Notes: generated by a model not told the origin, from the sequence alone. Positions 1-9,275 are shown, counted from the stretch's first letter. The stretch: DNA of 47,566 nucleotides from SAR324 cluster bacterium (GCA_015232315.1 JADFZZ010000038.1:1-47566), one strand, 5' to 3'. Translations and numbers: made by a program.

Positions 1-1
1 T

Positions 2-70
2 CGAAAATGTTCCTCTGAATTGGTCAATTTAGAACCAGTTGATGAGCTCTCTTTGGAAAAAGCCGCCTAG
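2..70 (+). CDS. C-terminal tail of a gene cut by the window edge
   Basis: An open frame runs from the left edge to a TAG at 68-70 and would encode the last 22 residues of a protein ending ELSLEKAA. The piece is too short to recognise a family. It could be the end of a gene upstream of the PIN relic, but chance openness over 22 codons cannot be excluded. Confidence 0.25.
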   Translation, partial: RKCSSELVNLEPVDELSLEKAA

Positions 71-138
71 CGCATAAACCGTGCCAGTGCTTTAAATTGT
101 CAAAGAAATTTTTTTAGAAAACCCGAGCATATAAATTA

Positions 139-409
139 GTCAAAAGCCAACAAGGTATAGCAGTGGATCAGTGGGTGCCATTTTTGCCACGTATGTTATC
201 AGATGATCAGTTCATCTAACGATCAAAGTTCAGTTTCGCCCTACTTCCCACTGACTGTTGGCGAAACATATTATTGAAATCAGTCGAATGCCCTTTCCTC
301 ATCGTGATCCATTTGACCGCATGATTATTGCTAAAACAAGGTGGATGCTCCTCCTACTTTAACAGACGATCCCTATTTTGCTTCCTACGATATAGATCTT
401 CTGTGGCAA
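139..409 (+). pseudogene. VapC-type PIN-domain toxin relic
   Basis: Pieces in different frames match the second half of a VapC-like PIN-domain toxin. One frame (139-219) reads QQGIAVDQWVPFLPRMLSDD and ends in TAA. A second (about 253-334) contains PFPHRDPFDRMIIA, the characteristic HRDPFDR segment that carries a conserved acidic residue of the nuclease site. A third (from about 340) reads PTLTDDPYFASYDIDLLW, the usual end of the family. One missing base near 338-341 would restore the last junction. The N-terminal third with the first catalytic Asp is not visible. PIN toxins are RNases inhibited by a neighbouring antitoxin, and no antitoxin is recognisable here. I infer an inactive gene remnant. 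Confidence 0.7.
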
Positions 410-506
410 CCCAAATCACCGAAAGATAATTATTTCCATTCACTGTCGCATTGCTTTTTCTACCGGATTTGTCAAAGAGAAGAAAGTTGCGATTTGATTA
501 AACGGT

Positions 507-513
507 AGGAGGG
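507..513 (+). promoter_or_regulatory. ribosome binding site of the HsdR-like gene
   Basis: AGGAGGG lies 8 bases before the ATG at 522. This is a near-perfect Shine-Dalgarno sequence and supports that start codon. Confidence 0.75.
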
Positions 514-521
514 AACCCAGC

Positions 522-3500
522 ATGTCTAATTTTGCGTTTTTAGCCAAAGAATGGTCAGAACTGTTAGAAACAGCCCAGGAAGCGGAGAAGAACGTCTATT
601 TGGCTCCAAGAACATGTTGTTTTTATTCACGGTTCACGTTGGAGAGGGCGGTCAAATGGCTCTACAAGCATGATCCCGACCTTCATCAACCTTATGATGA
701 TAACCTGTCTGCGCTCATCCATGAGCAAACCTTTAAAGACAACCTCAGACCTGACCTTTTCCCAAAAATCAAAACCATCCACAAGATTGGAAACCTTGCG
801 GTTCATAGCTCACGACCTATTGGGCATAACGAGTCCGTCCATGTGTTAAGGGAGTTGCATCATTTCCTCTATTGGCTGTATCGTGACTATACAGGTGAGA
901 CCTCTCCAACCAATGTTATCTTTGATCAAGCGCTCCTGCCCCAAGCACAACCTGCTTCTGATCTCACCTTAAAACAACTCAAGGAACTGGACGAAAAGCG
1001 AAAGCAGCAAGAAGCGGAGATTGAGGCAAAAAAAGTGGAATTGTTGCTACAGGAAGCTCACAGAAAGGCGGAACTCCAGGAAAAAGAAGCTCTATTACAA
1101 AAAACAGAGGAAGAGAAAAAGTCTCTCCTGAAAAAATTGCTAGAATATGAGGAAAAGGAACGAAAACAACAAGTTGAGGAAAACAAGGCTCGTAATCAAA
1201 CCCTTCCTGATCCACATGATTATAATGAAGCGGAAACCCGTAAGTATATTATTGATCTTTTGTTACAAGAGGCGGGTTGGAATCCAGGCCAGAAAGAGGT
1301 GCAGGAATACGAAGTCGAAGGGATGCCTTATGGAACCGGAAAAGGTTATGTCGATTATGTATTGTGGGGCGATAATGGACTGCCTTTAGCCGTTGTGGAA
1401 GCCAAAAAAACCACCAAAGACGCAACCGCCGGGAAACACCAGGCTAAACTCTATGCGGACTGTCTTGAAAAAATGAAGGGACAACGTCCTGTTATCTTTT
1501 ATACAAATGGCTATGAAACCTACTTGTGGGACGACTTGAATTACCCTCCTCGTCTGGTGCAAGGGTTTTATAAAAAGGATGAATTAGGACGCTTGATCGA
1601 AGCCCGTCAAAATCGAAAAAGTCTATCCAAGGCTCCCATCAATAAAAATATATCCGGTCGTTATTACCAGGAAGCAGCTATCCGCTACATTACGGAGAGT
1701 TTTGAACATAAAAACCGGAAAGCCTTGCTGGTGATGGCAACAGGCACAGGCAAAACACGCACCGTCATTTCACTCATTGAGTTGTTACAAAAACAGGGAT
1801 GGGTCAAAAACGTGCTCTTTTTAGCGGATCGCAACGCACTCCTCCATCAAGCCAAACAAGCTTTTGCGGAACACCTGCCTCATTCAACGGCAACCATCAT
1901 TTCCTCTTCGGATACCCAGATCCCCAATCGGATTTGCCTATCGACCTATCAGACGATGATCCACCGAATTGATGAAGCCAAAATGGAAGGGAGCAAATTG
2001 TTCAGCCCCGGTCATTTTGAGCTTCTGGTGATTGACGAAGCTCATCGTTCTATTTATCGAAAATATAAAGCCATCTTTGATTATTTTGATTCCTTATTGG
2101 TGGGACTGACCGCAACCCCTAAAGACGAAGTGGACAGGAACACGTACTCGCTATTTGACCTGGAATCTGGAGTTCCGACTTATGCTTATGAGTCTGAACA
2201 AGCCTGGCAAGATGGCTTTCTGGTTCCCCCCAAAGCCTTCAGTGTTCCCTTGAAGTTTCATCGGGAGGGCATCAAATATGCTGAACTTTCGGAGGAAGAA
2301 AAAGAAGACTATGAAATGACCTTTGAGAATGAGGAAACGGGAGAACTCCCCGAATCCATTGATTCCTCCGCCCTGAATCAATGGTTGTTTAATGAAGATA
2401 CCGTGGATAAGGTACTCAAACACCTGATGGAAAACGGTATCAAAGTGGAAGGCGGAGATCGCTTGGGAAAGACTGTGATTTTTGCAAAAAACCATAAACA
2501 TGCGGAATTTATTCAGAAACGGTTTGACGCAAACTATCCTCACTTGATGGGACATTTCACCGCCGTAATTGACAACTACAACAGTTACGCTCAATCCTTG
2601 ATTGATTCCTTCAAGGTTGAAAAAAGTCCAACGATTGCTGTCAGCGTGGACATGATGGATACGGGGATTGATGTGCCTGAAATTGTCAACCTGGTGTTTT
2701 TCAAGATGGTACGATCCAAAAGCAAGTTTACGCAGATGATTGGGCGAGGGACTCGTCTGTGTCATGATTTGTTTGGGTTGGGTGTCGATAAAACCCATTT
2801 TCTGATCTTTGATTATTGTGAGAACTTTGAATTCTTTCAACAAACCCCTGAAGGCGTCAAACCGTCCAAACAAGTCAGTTTATCCGATTCCATTTTTATC
2901 AAACGTTTAAAAATTGCCCACAAACTCAGCCAAGCGGAAGATCCTCAACAAAAGGAATTGCGAACCCAAATCCTGAATATTCTGCACCATGAAATCGCCC
3001 ACATGAACAAACAAAACTGCATTGTGCGGCCAAAACTCAAGTTTGTGGAAAAATACGATAAACGGGAGACCTGGAATGAACTTACGGCTGAAGGAATTGC
3101 GGAAATTGAAGAGCATTTGATGGGGCTACCTTCTGAAATTCCAAATGAGGATTACTTCGCCAAACGATTTGATTCGCTGATTCTATCGTTGCAAATGAGC
3201 TTGCTCACAGGAGCAGGCAACTACTCTAAAAATCAAAGCAAGGTGGTGGAGATTGCGTCTCAACTGGAGGAAAAACGAAGCATTCCGATGGTCAATGTGC
3301 AGATGGAACTGATCCTTGAACTTCAAACGGACGACTTCTGGCAGGACATGACCCTTCCCATTTTGGAAGATGTTCGAACACGAATACGAAATCTGGCTCA
3401 TTTCATCGACAAACAACATCAGAATCTTGTCTACACTGATTTTGAAGACACGATAGGGGACGTCAAAGAGATTGACACCGTTTATATAACAGCCAGTGAG

Positions 3501-3977
3501 CTTAAACAATATCGACTGAAAGTAGAATCATTCATACGAAAACAGGAGAATCATTTGGTGATTCAAAAGCTAAAGCGAAATCTCCCAATAACCTCCGTTG
3601 ATCTTCAAATGCTCGAAACGCTCTTATTTTCGTCGGAAGTCGTCGGCAATAAAGAAACTTTTGACAAGGCTTTTGAATTGAACACTCCGTTAAGTGTGTT
3701 TATCCGCAGACTGATCGGTTTGGATCGGGAAGCGGCAAAACAGGAGTTTGCACGCTATTTGGATGAGCACTTTTTCAATGCCAGACAGATTGAGTTTATC
3801 AACAAGATCATCAATTATCTCACACAAAACGGAGTGATGGAAATTGACCTACTCTATCAATCTCCTTTCACCGACATGCATCATGAAAGTGTGGATGGTC
3901 TGTTTCCTGAAAAAGATGCCGACACCATCGTTAATATCATCAAACACATCAATGATAATGCTCGACTAGTGGCTTGA
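522..3977 (+). CDS. hsdR: type I restriction enzyme R subunit (HsdR-like DEAD/DEAH helicase-nuclease)
   Basis: This 1151-residue protein is the ATP-dependent translocase and nuclease subunit of a type I restriction system. Residues 1-125 resemble a DUF4145 domain. Residues about 150-230 are a charged coiled coil. Residues 235-350 form the HSDR_N nuclease domain, with D278 and the E293-A-K295 motif. The helicase core has Walker A ATGTGKT (406-412, K411), DEAH-box motif II at D505-E-A-H508, motif III GLTATP and motif VI QMIGRGTRL. The C-terminus resembles the EcoEI R subunit C-terminal domain. No stop or frameshift is seen, so it is probably intact. No hsdM or hsdS is in the window; they could lie left of position 1 or be lost. 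The flanking relics place it in a mobile defence island. A stand-alone helicase-nuclease role is the alternative. Confidence 0.9.
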   Translation: MSNFAFLAKEWSELLETAQEAEKNVYLAPRTCCFYSRFTLERAVKWLYKHDPDLHQPYDDNLSALIHEQTFKDNLRPDLFPKIKTIHKIGNLAVHSSRPIGHNESVHVLRELHHFLYWLYRDYTGETSPTNVIFDQALLPQAQPASDLTLKQLKELDEKRKQQEAEIEAKKVELLLQEAHRKAELQEKEALLQKTEEEKKSLLKKLLEYEEKERKQQVEENKARNQTLPDPHDYNEAETRKYIIDLLLQEAGWNPGQKEVQEYEVEGMPYGTGKGYVDYVLWGDNGLPLAVVEAKKTTKDATAGKHQAKLYADCLEKMKGQRPVIFYTNGYETYLWDDLNYPPRLVQGFYKKDELGRLIEARQNRKSLSKAPINKNISGRYYQEAAIRYITESFEHKNRKALLVMATGTGKTRTVISLIELLQKQGWVKNVLFLADRNALLHQAKQAFAEHLPHSTATIISSSDTQIPNRICLSTYQTMIHRIDEAKMEGSKLFSPGHFELLVIDEAHRSIYRKYKAIFDYFDSLLVGLTATPKDEVDRNTYSLFDLESGVPTYAYESEQAWQDGFLVPPKAFSVPLKFHREGIKYAELSEEEKEDYEMTFENEETGELPESIDSSALNQWLFNEDTVDKVLKHLMENGIKVEGGDRLGKTVIFAKNHKHAEFIQKRFDANYPHLMGHFTAVIDNYNSYAQSLIDSFKVEKSPTIAVSVDMMDTGIDVPEIVNLVFFKMVRSKSKFTQMIGRGTRLCHDLFGLGVDKTHFLIFDYCENFEFFQQTPEGVKPSKQVSLSDSIFIKRLKIAHKLSQAEDPQQKELRTQILNILHHEIAHMNKQNCIVRPKLKFVEKYDKRETWNELTAEGIAEIEEHLMGLPSEIPNEDYFAKRFDSLILSLQMSLLTGAGNYSKNQSKVVEIASQLEEKRSIPMVNVQMELILELQTDDFWQDMTLPILEDVRTRIRNLAHFIDKQHQNLVYTDFEDTIGDVKEIDTVYITASELKQYRLKVESFIRKQENHLVIQKLKRNLPITSVDLQMLETLLFSSEVVGNKETFDKAFELNTPLSVFIRRLIGLDREAAKQEFARYLDEHFFNARQIEFINKIINYLTQNGVMEIDLLYQSPFTDMHHESVDGLFPEKDADTIVNIIKHINDNARLVA

Positions 3978-4014
3978 GTCAAAAGAGTCATTCAAACAAA
4001 TAACTTGATTGGGA

Positions 4015-4152
4015 ATGCAGCATCTCCAGTTTCACAACGTCAATTTGGTAAGCAGAACGGGGATAATTGGGGGATTTCTCGGTAAATCTTTGAATATCCC
4101 TCAGGAAGCACAGCAGAAATATGCTGATAAAAAAGCAACAGGATATTCATGA
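4015..4152 (+). CDS. small unrecognised ORF
   Basis: A 45-codon frame starts with ATG at 4015 and ends with TGA at 4150-4152, in the gap after the restriction gene. It encodes a short protein containing TGIIGGFLGKSLNIPQ and no signal or known motif. There is no convincing ribosome binding site. It may be a remnant of a longer gene rather than a real one. Confidence 0.2.
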   Translation: MQHLQFHNVNLVSRTGIIGGFLGKSLNIPQEAQQKYADKKATGYS

Positions 4153-4369
4153 GACGAAGGACGAGTATGAGAAACTTTGATAATACCCACAAAATCTTGT
4201 CACAAATTAGTAACAGATTAGTAACATACTTCCGTATCCATACGTACTGGAACGGACGTAAAGCGGTTTGGAACCTGACACCCTGTCTGGGTTAATAATG
4301 GGTATAACTCACAGAAAACACTGAGATTCCTAGTGTTTTTCAACTTTAATGAATTGCTGTTTCGTCTCT

Positions 4370-4414
4370 TTGCCAAGGTTGAGGTCGCGGGTTCGAACCC
4401 CGTTTCTCGCTCCA
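4370..4414 (+). tRNA. 3' fragment of tRNA-Gly(GCC), probable attachment site
   Basis: The sequence begins in an anticodon loop TTGCCAA (4370-4376, anticodon GCC at 4372-4374). It continues through the variable loop, a T arm with GGGTTCGAACCCC, a 3' acceptor strand ending TCTCGC, discriminator T and an encoded CCA at 4412-4414. This matches the 3' half of tRNA-Gly(GCC). The 5' half, including the D arm and the 5' side of the anticodon stem, is absent, so it cannot be a functional tRNA. Such 3' tRNA halves are the usual att duplications of tyrosine-integrase elements, and a truncated integrase lies 130 bases away. Confidence 0.8.
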
Positions 4415-4545
4415 AAAAATCAATGACTTACAAGATTTTTCCCTCCAAAATCAAAATCCGTTCCACTTTGAGAACCATTCAAACGATATTTGAACCATAA
4501 GAGAGAAATTCAGATCCATCAAAATTTTTTGGCAAAAATTTGTTT

Positions 4546-5016
4546 TTACTCGATATTTTCTCGCATCACCGGAACAATTCGACCGACTTGCTTTCTTTTT
4601 TTAACAATCCCTTCCAATACCCGTTCATCATGCAATGGATCATAATGAAGCCGATTCACCCGTTCGGAGTTGCCGATCAAGGTTCCCGATTCTTCATGCG
4701 AAAATCCATGTTCCCGTAATTTGGTGTTATGATAACGTCTCAAATCATGAAGCGTGATGTGTTGCGTACCTGATTCTTCCCGCAAATTCGTCCAGGCAGT
4801 TTTCACGCTGACAATACGAGAATATTCTTTCAGACGAAACTCGCACTGTTCACTATCCCGATTCAAGGGGCATTTACAGCACTTGACAACATGAGAGTCA
4901 TTCGTGTTTTTTAACAGACATTTGTCGGATATACGAATGCGTAATTTGGGAAAAATGAAAGAAGAAACATGCGGTTGGAAGAAGAATGGGTGATTGACGA
5001 ATGGTCTCCGATCCAT
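4546..5016 (-). pseudogene. truncated tyrosine recombinase (integrase) C-terminal part
   Basis: The frame encodes 156 residues. The part after about residue 90 matches the catalytic end of phage-type integrases: TLHDLRRYHNTKLREHG carries the H-x-x-R box, and GNSERVNRLHYDP aligns with the GHS...Y box. The third catalytic His of GHS is Asn here. The N-terminal DNA-binding domain and the first catalytic Arg region are missing; the first 60 residues look unrelated. The 5' end overlaps, antisense, an ATPase fragment on the plus strand (4945-5139), so the gene was cut by a rearrangement. It ends next to a tRNA-Gly 3' fragment, which fits the boundary of an integrated element. It is almost surely inactive. 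Confidence 0.7.
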
Positions 5017-5139
5017 TTGAGAAAAATCCTGGAAAGTTGGTATTTCAAGGACGGCGTTACGGAAGTTTCCGCCTTAAAAGTGTGGCAGGATAGTTGCCAT
5101 TACCTGTATTTGCCAAGACTGATCAACGATCAGGAATAA
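4945..5139 (+). pseudogene. fragment of a DUF499-like ATPase
   Basis: An open frame from 4945 (after TAA at 4942-4944) to TAA at 5137-5139 contains [16 protein letters not shown] and [18 protein letters not shown]. This resembles a segment of the large DUF499 ATPases, where a W-(E/Q)-D-x-x-x-Y-L-Y-L-P-R-L signature follows a region of predicted DNA-linked function. The first internal ATG is at 4969. The piece is under 70 residues while the family is around 1000, so it is a remnant. DUF499 proteins often sit beside DNA methylases in defence islands, which suits the neighbouring restriction gene. The family call is from memory of the motif. Confidence 0.5.
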
Positions 5140-5198
5140 CGTGCCCCACGGGACGTAGGGCACGAGCAAACTTTTACAACTTATTCTTTTGCCGTTCC
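5136..5198. repeat. 63-bp dispersed repeat, copy 1
   Basis: This stretch recurs in inverted orientation at 12762-12827 with about two differences. It contains GTGCCCCACGGGACGTAGGGCAC, quoted here only as a hairpin with arms GTGCCC and GGGCAC. It ends exactly where the transposase homology starts to be unique, so it may be the end region of an insertion element. Confidence 0.7.
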
Positions 5199-5375
5199 AA
5201 TGCGGTCACGCGCACCTTTCAAGTGAGTAAAAACAGCGTTTACCGTTGGCAGGAAAACCTGAGCAAACTCTAGGATGTTTTGTTTCGGTACTCCCTTTGT
5301 CACAGTATTTTACAGCAAATAATCGAAGGGGATGAACTGTATACTAACAACGGCAGCAGAATCTCATTCCCGTGA
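5181..5375 (+). pseudogene. transposase remnant with in-frame stop
   Basis: The frame reads NAVTRTFQVSKNSVYRWQEN, a helix-turn-helix typical of IS transposases. It then meets TAG at 5271-5273 and continues in the same frame to IIEGDELYTNNG and a TGA at 5373-5375. The DELYT segment resembles the position of the first catalytic Asp of IS1-like DDE transposases. The rest of the catalytic domain is missing. One nonsense codon and a 3' truncation make it inactive. It follows directly on the 63-bp repeat. Confidence 0.5.
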
Positions 5376-5419
5376 AGGACTAAAACACAGTGTGACAGAC
5401 GTTCTCAAAAGGGAACGCA

Positions 5420-5818
5420 TCAATAATCATAAATCACATTCACATACCCTGTGTCTTCGCTGGTTTCAGCACCATCGTTGATATAGGCGATGGCTTTGAC
5501 TGTGATTTTATACACCCCTTTTTCCGATAAACTGTAATAACAGCCAGTGGTGTTGGCGCACATTTGGTGGCCTTCAATCCGGATGATCACCTTGTCCGCA
5601 CCAGTAGTGCCAGAAGCGTCTACCAGAAATTCCTGATTCACCGCCACTTTGGATGGTTCAATTTTCAATTTGGCATTCAACGCTGTTCGCTTGGGCGCAT
5701 TGATACAAGTCAGATCAAGATCACCGCAGGTGTCACTTTCTGAACAGGCATTGATGGTTGCAATAAAAAAAATTCCAAACACTATGATCCATTTAGTTTT
5801 AGTCCCCGAAACTTTCAT
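5420..5818 (-). CDS. small putative lipoprotein with an Ig/PKD-like fold
   Basis: The 132-residue product starts with a positively charged, hydrophobic leader ending in INAC, a lipobox, so Cys25 is likely lipidated and the protein anchored in the outer or inner membrane. The mature part has a pattern of beta strands (KLKIEPSKVAVNQEFLVDAS, then a GVYKITVKA strand) like PKD or bacterial Ig-like domains, plus several Cys that may form disulfides. A good ribosome binding site, GGAGGAAG, precedes the ATG. The leader architecture and the opening (lipobox, then a strand rich in V/I/D) resemble the N-terminal part of the lipoprotein at 23865. Function is unknown. Confidence 0.7.
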   Translation of the reverse strand: MKVSGTKTKWIIVFGIFFIATINACSESDTCGDLDLTCINAPKRTALNAKLKIEPSKVAVNQEFLVDASGTTGADKVIIRIEGHQMCANTTGCYYSLSEKGVYKITVKAIAYINDGAETSEDTGYVNVIYDY

Positions 5819-5975
5819 AATCTTCCTCCAATCAAAAAAATGATTCTTCCAAACTACTTGGATACATCCCCGGATAATTACGTTCTAACAATTTTTTTAA
5901 TCTCTTGGAAATTTTAGCTCTGTTTGCTAAAGACGCTCTCAAAGCCCTCAACAATATTTTTTACTGCAAGGTCTT

Positions 5976-6365
5976 ATGTCTGCTTCAGAAAAACATATTC
6001 TGGTTGTTGATGATGCAATCTCCATGAGAAAATTTATCATTAAAACCTTGATGCAGCAAGGGTACCGTGAATTCACGGAAGCCGAAGATGGGGTGCAGGC
6101 TCTTGATATTCTGACACAATCCGTTGGCGGTAAAAAAATTGATCTGGTTATTCTTGACTGGAGCATGCCAAGAATGAACGGGTTTGAATTGCTTGAGAAA
6201 ATGAAAAACAATTCTCTTCTGCAAACCATTCCGGTTTTGATGGTCACCGCTGAATCGCTGTATGATCATGTCATTCAGGCACTCAGGGTCGGAGCGAAAA
6301 ACTACATCATCAAACCGTTCACACCTGATCTGTTAATCGAAAAAGTCGAAAAAATACTCCGTTAA
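5976..6365 (+). CDS. CheY-like single-domain response regulator
   Basis: The 129 residues form one receiver domain and nothing else. D12 and D13 make the acidic pocket, D61 (in VILDWSMPRMNG) is the phospho-acceptor, MVTAES supplies the conserved Thr, and K in IIKPF is the switch lysine. Such proteins carry a phosphoryl signal from a histidine kinase to a partner by protein contact. Its stop codon overlaps the last bases of the convergent SpoIIE phosphatase gene (6362-6365). It is not in the chemosensory operon at 28405-37447, yet it is the only free receiver in the window and could serve that CheA or the hybrid kinase at 13371. Confidence 0.9.
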   Translation: MSASEKHILVVDDAISMRKFIIKTLMQQGYREFTEAEDGVQALDILTQSVGGKKIDLVILDWSMPRMNGFELLEKMKNNSLLQTIPVLMVTAESLYDHVIQALRVGAKNYIIKPFTPDLLIEKVEKILR

Positions 6366-8152
6366 TTCAATACTTCAAAACCGACCATCGTGATGTCATC
6401 ATTGAAATAAATATCAGTCGCCTTGTCATCCACAATTGCCTGCATTGGTGAATAACCTGAATAATCATGGGCAAACTTAACAATCTTTTTTACAAGTTCT
6501 TCACAAGGCAATTGGCAGTTCTTTTTCAAAAAGTCAAAAAAACGCTCCTTCCCCATCTGATTTCCATTGCTGTCAGCTAATTCGATGATTCCATCCGTAT
6601 AAAGCAGGACCTTGTCGCCTTGTTCAAGAGTGATGCTGTTTTCCACATAGGTGATCATGCTGTTGGGAAACAGTCCAACCATGGTTCCGCGTGTGGTGAT
6701 GGGGAGCACTTCTTTCGTATGTTTTCGAATCACTACCGCTGGTGGATGACCAGCATTACAATAGGTCAGAATGCGGGTTCTTGTGTCATAAATTACATAG
6801 AACATGGTGGCAAATTTTCCCGATTCCAGTTTGTTTTCCAGGTAGCCATTGGTCATGGTTATCACGAGTGAGGGGGATAACCCGGATTTGATACTTTCAT
6901 GAAAAATCGCTGAAACCATGAACGCGATCAAGGCGGCCGAAACACCATGACCTGTTACATCGGCGACCACCATCCCATAAACATCTTTTTCAAGTTCCAT
7001 GATATTATAAAAATCTCCACCAATCTGGAGCATCGGGATGTATTTGGAAAAAAATTTGATGTCAGGATGGACAGGCAATGTGCCTGGCAGCAATATCCTC
7101 TGGGTATCTCTTGCCTGTTCCAGTTCTTCCACCATCTGTAATTGCTGGGATTTCAAGCTTTGAAAGGCTTCCTGAAAGGTTTGTTCCACAAACTGTCTTA
7201 ATTCCATTTCCTTGAGCAACTCCTCATTCAGTTGCCTGGTGGTTGAAAGTGCCTCCTGAACTTCTTTGACCATCTGCAGATTTTTAATCACGGTCACGGT
7301 CATACGAGCCAACGTTTGGGCAAAATCCCAGTCTTCATCATGGAATTTAACCTTTCCAGGCATGCCTGAGAGATTCAGGACACCTACGACGGTTTGATGA
7401 TCCATGAGGGGAACACAAATCAGTGTTTTGGGGAAATCATTCCCGTGCAGAATATATTCAGGATATTCCAGCGTGTTGGGCACAAAGATGATTTGTTTAG
7501 TCACAGCCGATTTGCCAATGACGCCTTCCCCCATCTTGAAACTTCGGGCATAAAACTGCTTTTGCGCATCATCCACGGAGTGTGCTTCATCGAACAGAAG
7601 CACACTGTCATCTTCTTTCTCTGAATAAAAGGTCACAAATTTTAAACAATCCTGCGAGAGGAGATACGCCGATCCCCAGTCGATATTGGTGCGTATCTGC
7701 AATATCCTCATGACATGTTTCAGAGCCTCTTCCTCATTCAAAATACCACTTAGAACTTCACCCGCGACATTGATTGTGGTCAGATCATCAATTTTGTGCC
7801 GTAACCCATTCTGAATGGCCTTCAAATGTTCAACAATCTCATTCATTTCGGAGGTCTGTGGACGCTGAATGGCTACCTGGATATTTCCAGCGGCGATCTG
7901 ATCCATGTCATGGAGAATCCCTTGCAGGGCATTGTTGAGAACCGTTGACAGTTTCATCACGCCAAGCAGCAGGATTGTCCCTGTCAAAAGCAACAGACCT
8001 CCCATTTTCAACCAGATCATTGGTTCGTATTTCAACTGAGCAGGGACAACCCCGATCACGATCCCGATCACGCCCAGAATGGTGATAACGTAGAGGACAA
8101 ATGCCCCGGCAATCAATAGGCTCTTCACGCTTTTATTCATGTGCTCCTTCAA
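6362..8152 (-). CDS. membrane HAMP-GAF-SpoIIE (PP2C-type) serine phosphatase
   Basis: The 596-residue protein has two N-terminal membrane helices (about 12-35 and 45-65), a HAMP-like segment to about 120, a GAF domain at about 130-295, a coiled-coil linker and a SpoIIE/PP2C domain at about 365-595. Metal-binding motifs of PP2C phosphatases are visible: VADVTGHGVSAAL, YTDGIIE and FNDDITMVGF. These enzymes typically dephosphorylate STAS anti-anti-sigma or similar proteins in partner-switching systems, and the GAF domain would sense a ligand. It overlaps the convergent receiver gene by four bases. A STAS protein is encoded at 37145 and is a possible, unproven substrate. Confidence 0.9.
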   Translation of the reverse strand: MKEHMNKSVKSLLIAGAFVLYVITILGVIGIVIGVVPAQLKYEPMIWLKMGGLLLLTGTILLLGVMKLSTVLNNALQGILHDMDQIAAGNIQVAIQRPQTSEMNEIVEHLKAIQNGLRHKIDDLTTINVAGEVLSGILNEEEALKHVMRILQIRTNIDWGSAYLLSQDCLKFVTFYSEKEDDSVLLFDEAHSVDDAQKQFYARSFKMGEGVIGKSAVTKQIIFVPNTLEYPEYILHGNDFPKTLICVPLMDHQTVVGVLNLSGMPGKVKFHDEDWDFAQTLARMTVTVIKNLQMVKEVQEALSTTRQLNEELLKEMELRQFVEQTFQEAFQSLKSQQLQMVEELEQARDTQRILLPGTLPVHPDIKFFSKYIPMLQIGGDFYNIMELEKDVYGMVVADVTGHGVSAALIAFMVSAIFHESIKSGLSPSLVITMTNGYLENKLESGKFATMFYVIYDTRTRILTYCNAGHPPAVVIRKHTKEVLPITTRGTMVGLFPNSMITYVENSITLEQGDKVLLYTDGIIELADSNGNQMGKERFFDFLKKNCQLPCEELVKKIVKFAHDYSGYSPMQAIVDDKATDIYFNDDITMVGFEVLN

Positions 8153-8312
8153 GAAAATATTTGGCTATCAGGATTGATCTAACAAAAATCGTGCAAAGAG
8201 AAAATGCTTTGCCGCAAATATCATAAAAAAACTTGCATTTAAGTGGCTGGAACATACAAAACAGCATCCATAAAAATTGAACCATCAATGCTATTGCCGC
8301 AAGAATGACAAA

Positions 8313-9239
8313 ATGACGTTAATACAAAAATGGATTTACGCTTTGAAACCAGCCAGTTGGCCCAAACTGCTGGTACCATGTCTGCTCGGTCAATCAATTG
8401 GCATCATGCATCTGGGACAACTCCATATTGCCCCCATGCTCCTCGGCCTGATTTATACAGTGTTCCTTACTGCTTTTATTGTGTTTATGAATGACTGGGC
8501 CGATCAGGATACCGATGCCATCAAGCGTTCACTGTTTCCAGACGGTTGCTCTCCCAAAACAATTCCAGACAAAATTCTTCCAGCATCCTCAGTGCTCAAG
8601 GCGGGAATCGCTATGGGGGTTCTGGCGGGAATTGTTTCCATCCTCGGAGGATTTCTGCTGGATAAACCGGAAACAGGCTGGTGGGGAATCCTGGGGATTT
8701 TAATTTTTTATTCCTATTCCTTCGGTCCGTTGAAACTAAATTATCGGGGAGGAGGCGAACTTCTTGAAATGCTGGGAACCGGTTTTGTGTTGCCGGCATT
8801 CAATACGTTTTTGTTATGTGGAGAAGCGTTTCCCCGTGAAAGTTTTTATATTCTGCCCGTTTTTGGATTGCTGTGTATGGGAAGCGCGATTGCCAGTGGT
8901 TTCAGTGATGAAGAAAGTGACAGAATGGGTGGAAAACGGACCATTGTGACTATGTGGGGTAACAGGTTGGCCAAAATCGTCATCCGACGGCTCGTCCAGC
9001 TCGCGATGGTTTGCGGTTTGTTGTTGGCGATGTGTCCCCAAGCTCCGGTTTCAGGGGTCCTGGAATTGATTTTTGTGCTGATCATGTTGCATTATGCCAC
9101 AAAAATGCGGATGTGTGAGTTTGCCGTTGTCACCAATGCGTTTGCTGTTCAGGGACTCTATAAGACGCATCTGCACAAGCTGATCTGGTACAGCCATATA
9201 TTTTTATCGCTCGTTTTTATGATGCACCCCAAGGCGTAA
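8313..9239 (+). CDS. UbiA-family prenyltransferase (MenA-like)
   Basis: The product (308 residues from ATG 8313) is a polytopic membrane protein with about eight helices. Two Asp-rich motifs bind Mg and prenyl diphosphate: NDWADQDTD (N60, D61, D64, D68) and SDEESD (D199, D203). YSFGPLKLNYRGGGELLE resembles the MenA/UbiA signature. It would transfer a polyprenyl chain to an aromatic or related acceptor in the membrane, for instance in quinone synthesis. The acceptor cannot be read from sequence, and no menaquinone or ubiquinone genes are adjacent. An in-frame TTG at 8277 would add 12 residues; ATG 8313 fits the family start better. Neither has a strong ribosome binding site. Confidence 0.8.
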   Translation: MTLIQKWIYALKPASWPKLLVPCLLGQSIGIMHLGQLHIAPMLLGLIYTVFLTAFIVFMNDWADQDTDAIKRSLFPDGCSPKTIPDKILPASSVLKAGIAMGVLAGIVSILGGFLLDKPETGWWGILGILIFYSYSFGPLKLNYRGGGELLEMLGTGFVLPAFNTFLLCGEAFPRESFYILPVFGLLCMGSAIASGFSDEESDRMGGKRTIVTMWGNRLAKIVIRRLVQLAMVCGLLLAMCPQAPVSGVLELIFVLIMLHYATKMRMCEFAVVTNAFAVQGLYKTHLHKLIWYSHIFLSLVFMMHPKA

Positions 9240-9275
9240 GGGGGGGCCGGTCGCTCGTGCAGCGTTAATCACCAC

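Noticed and set aside
2151-2873. 240-residue minus-strand ORF inside hsdR
   Set aside because: It is an antisense shadow; the plus strand carries clear helicase motifs throughout.
4218-4415. Minus-strand ORF containing ERETGFEPATSTLA
   Set aside because: This is the well-known antisense translation of a tRNA 3' end and matches the tRNA-Gly fragment on the plus strand.
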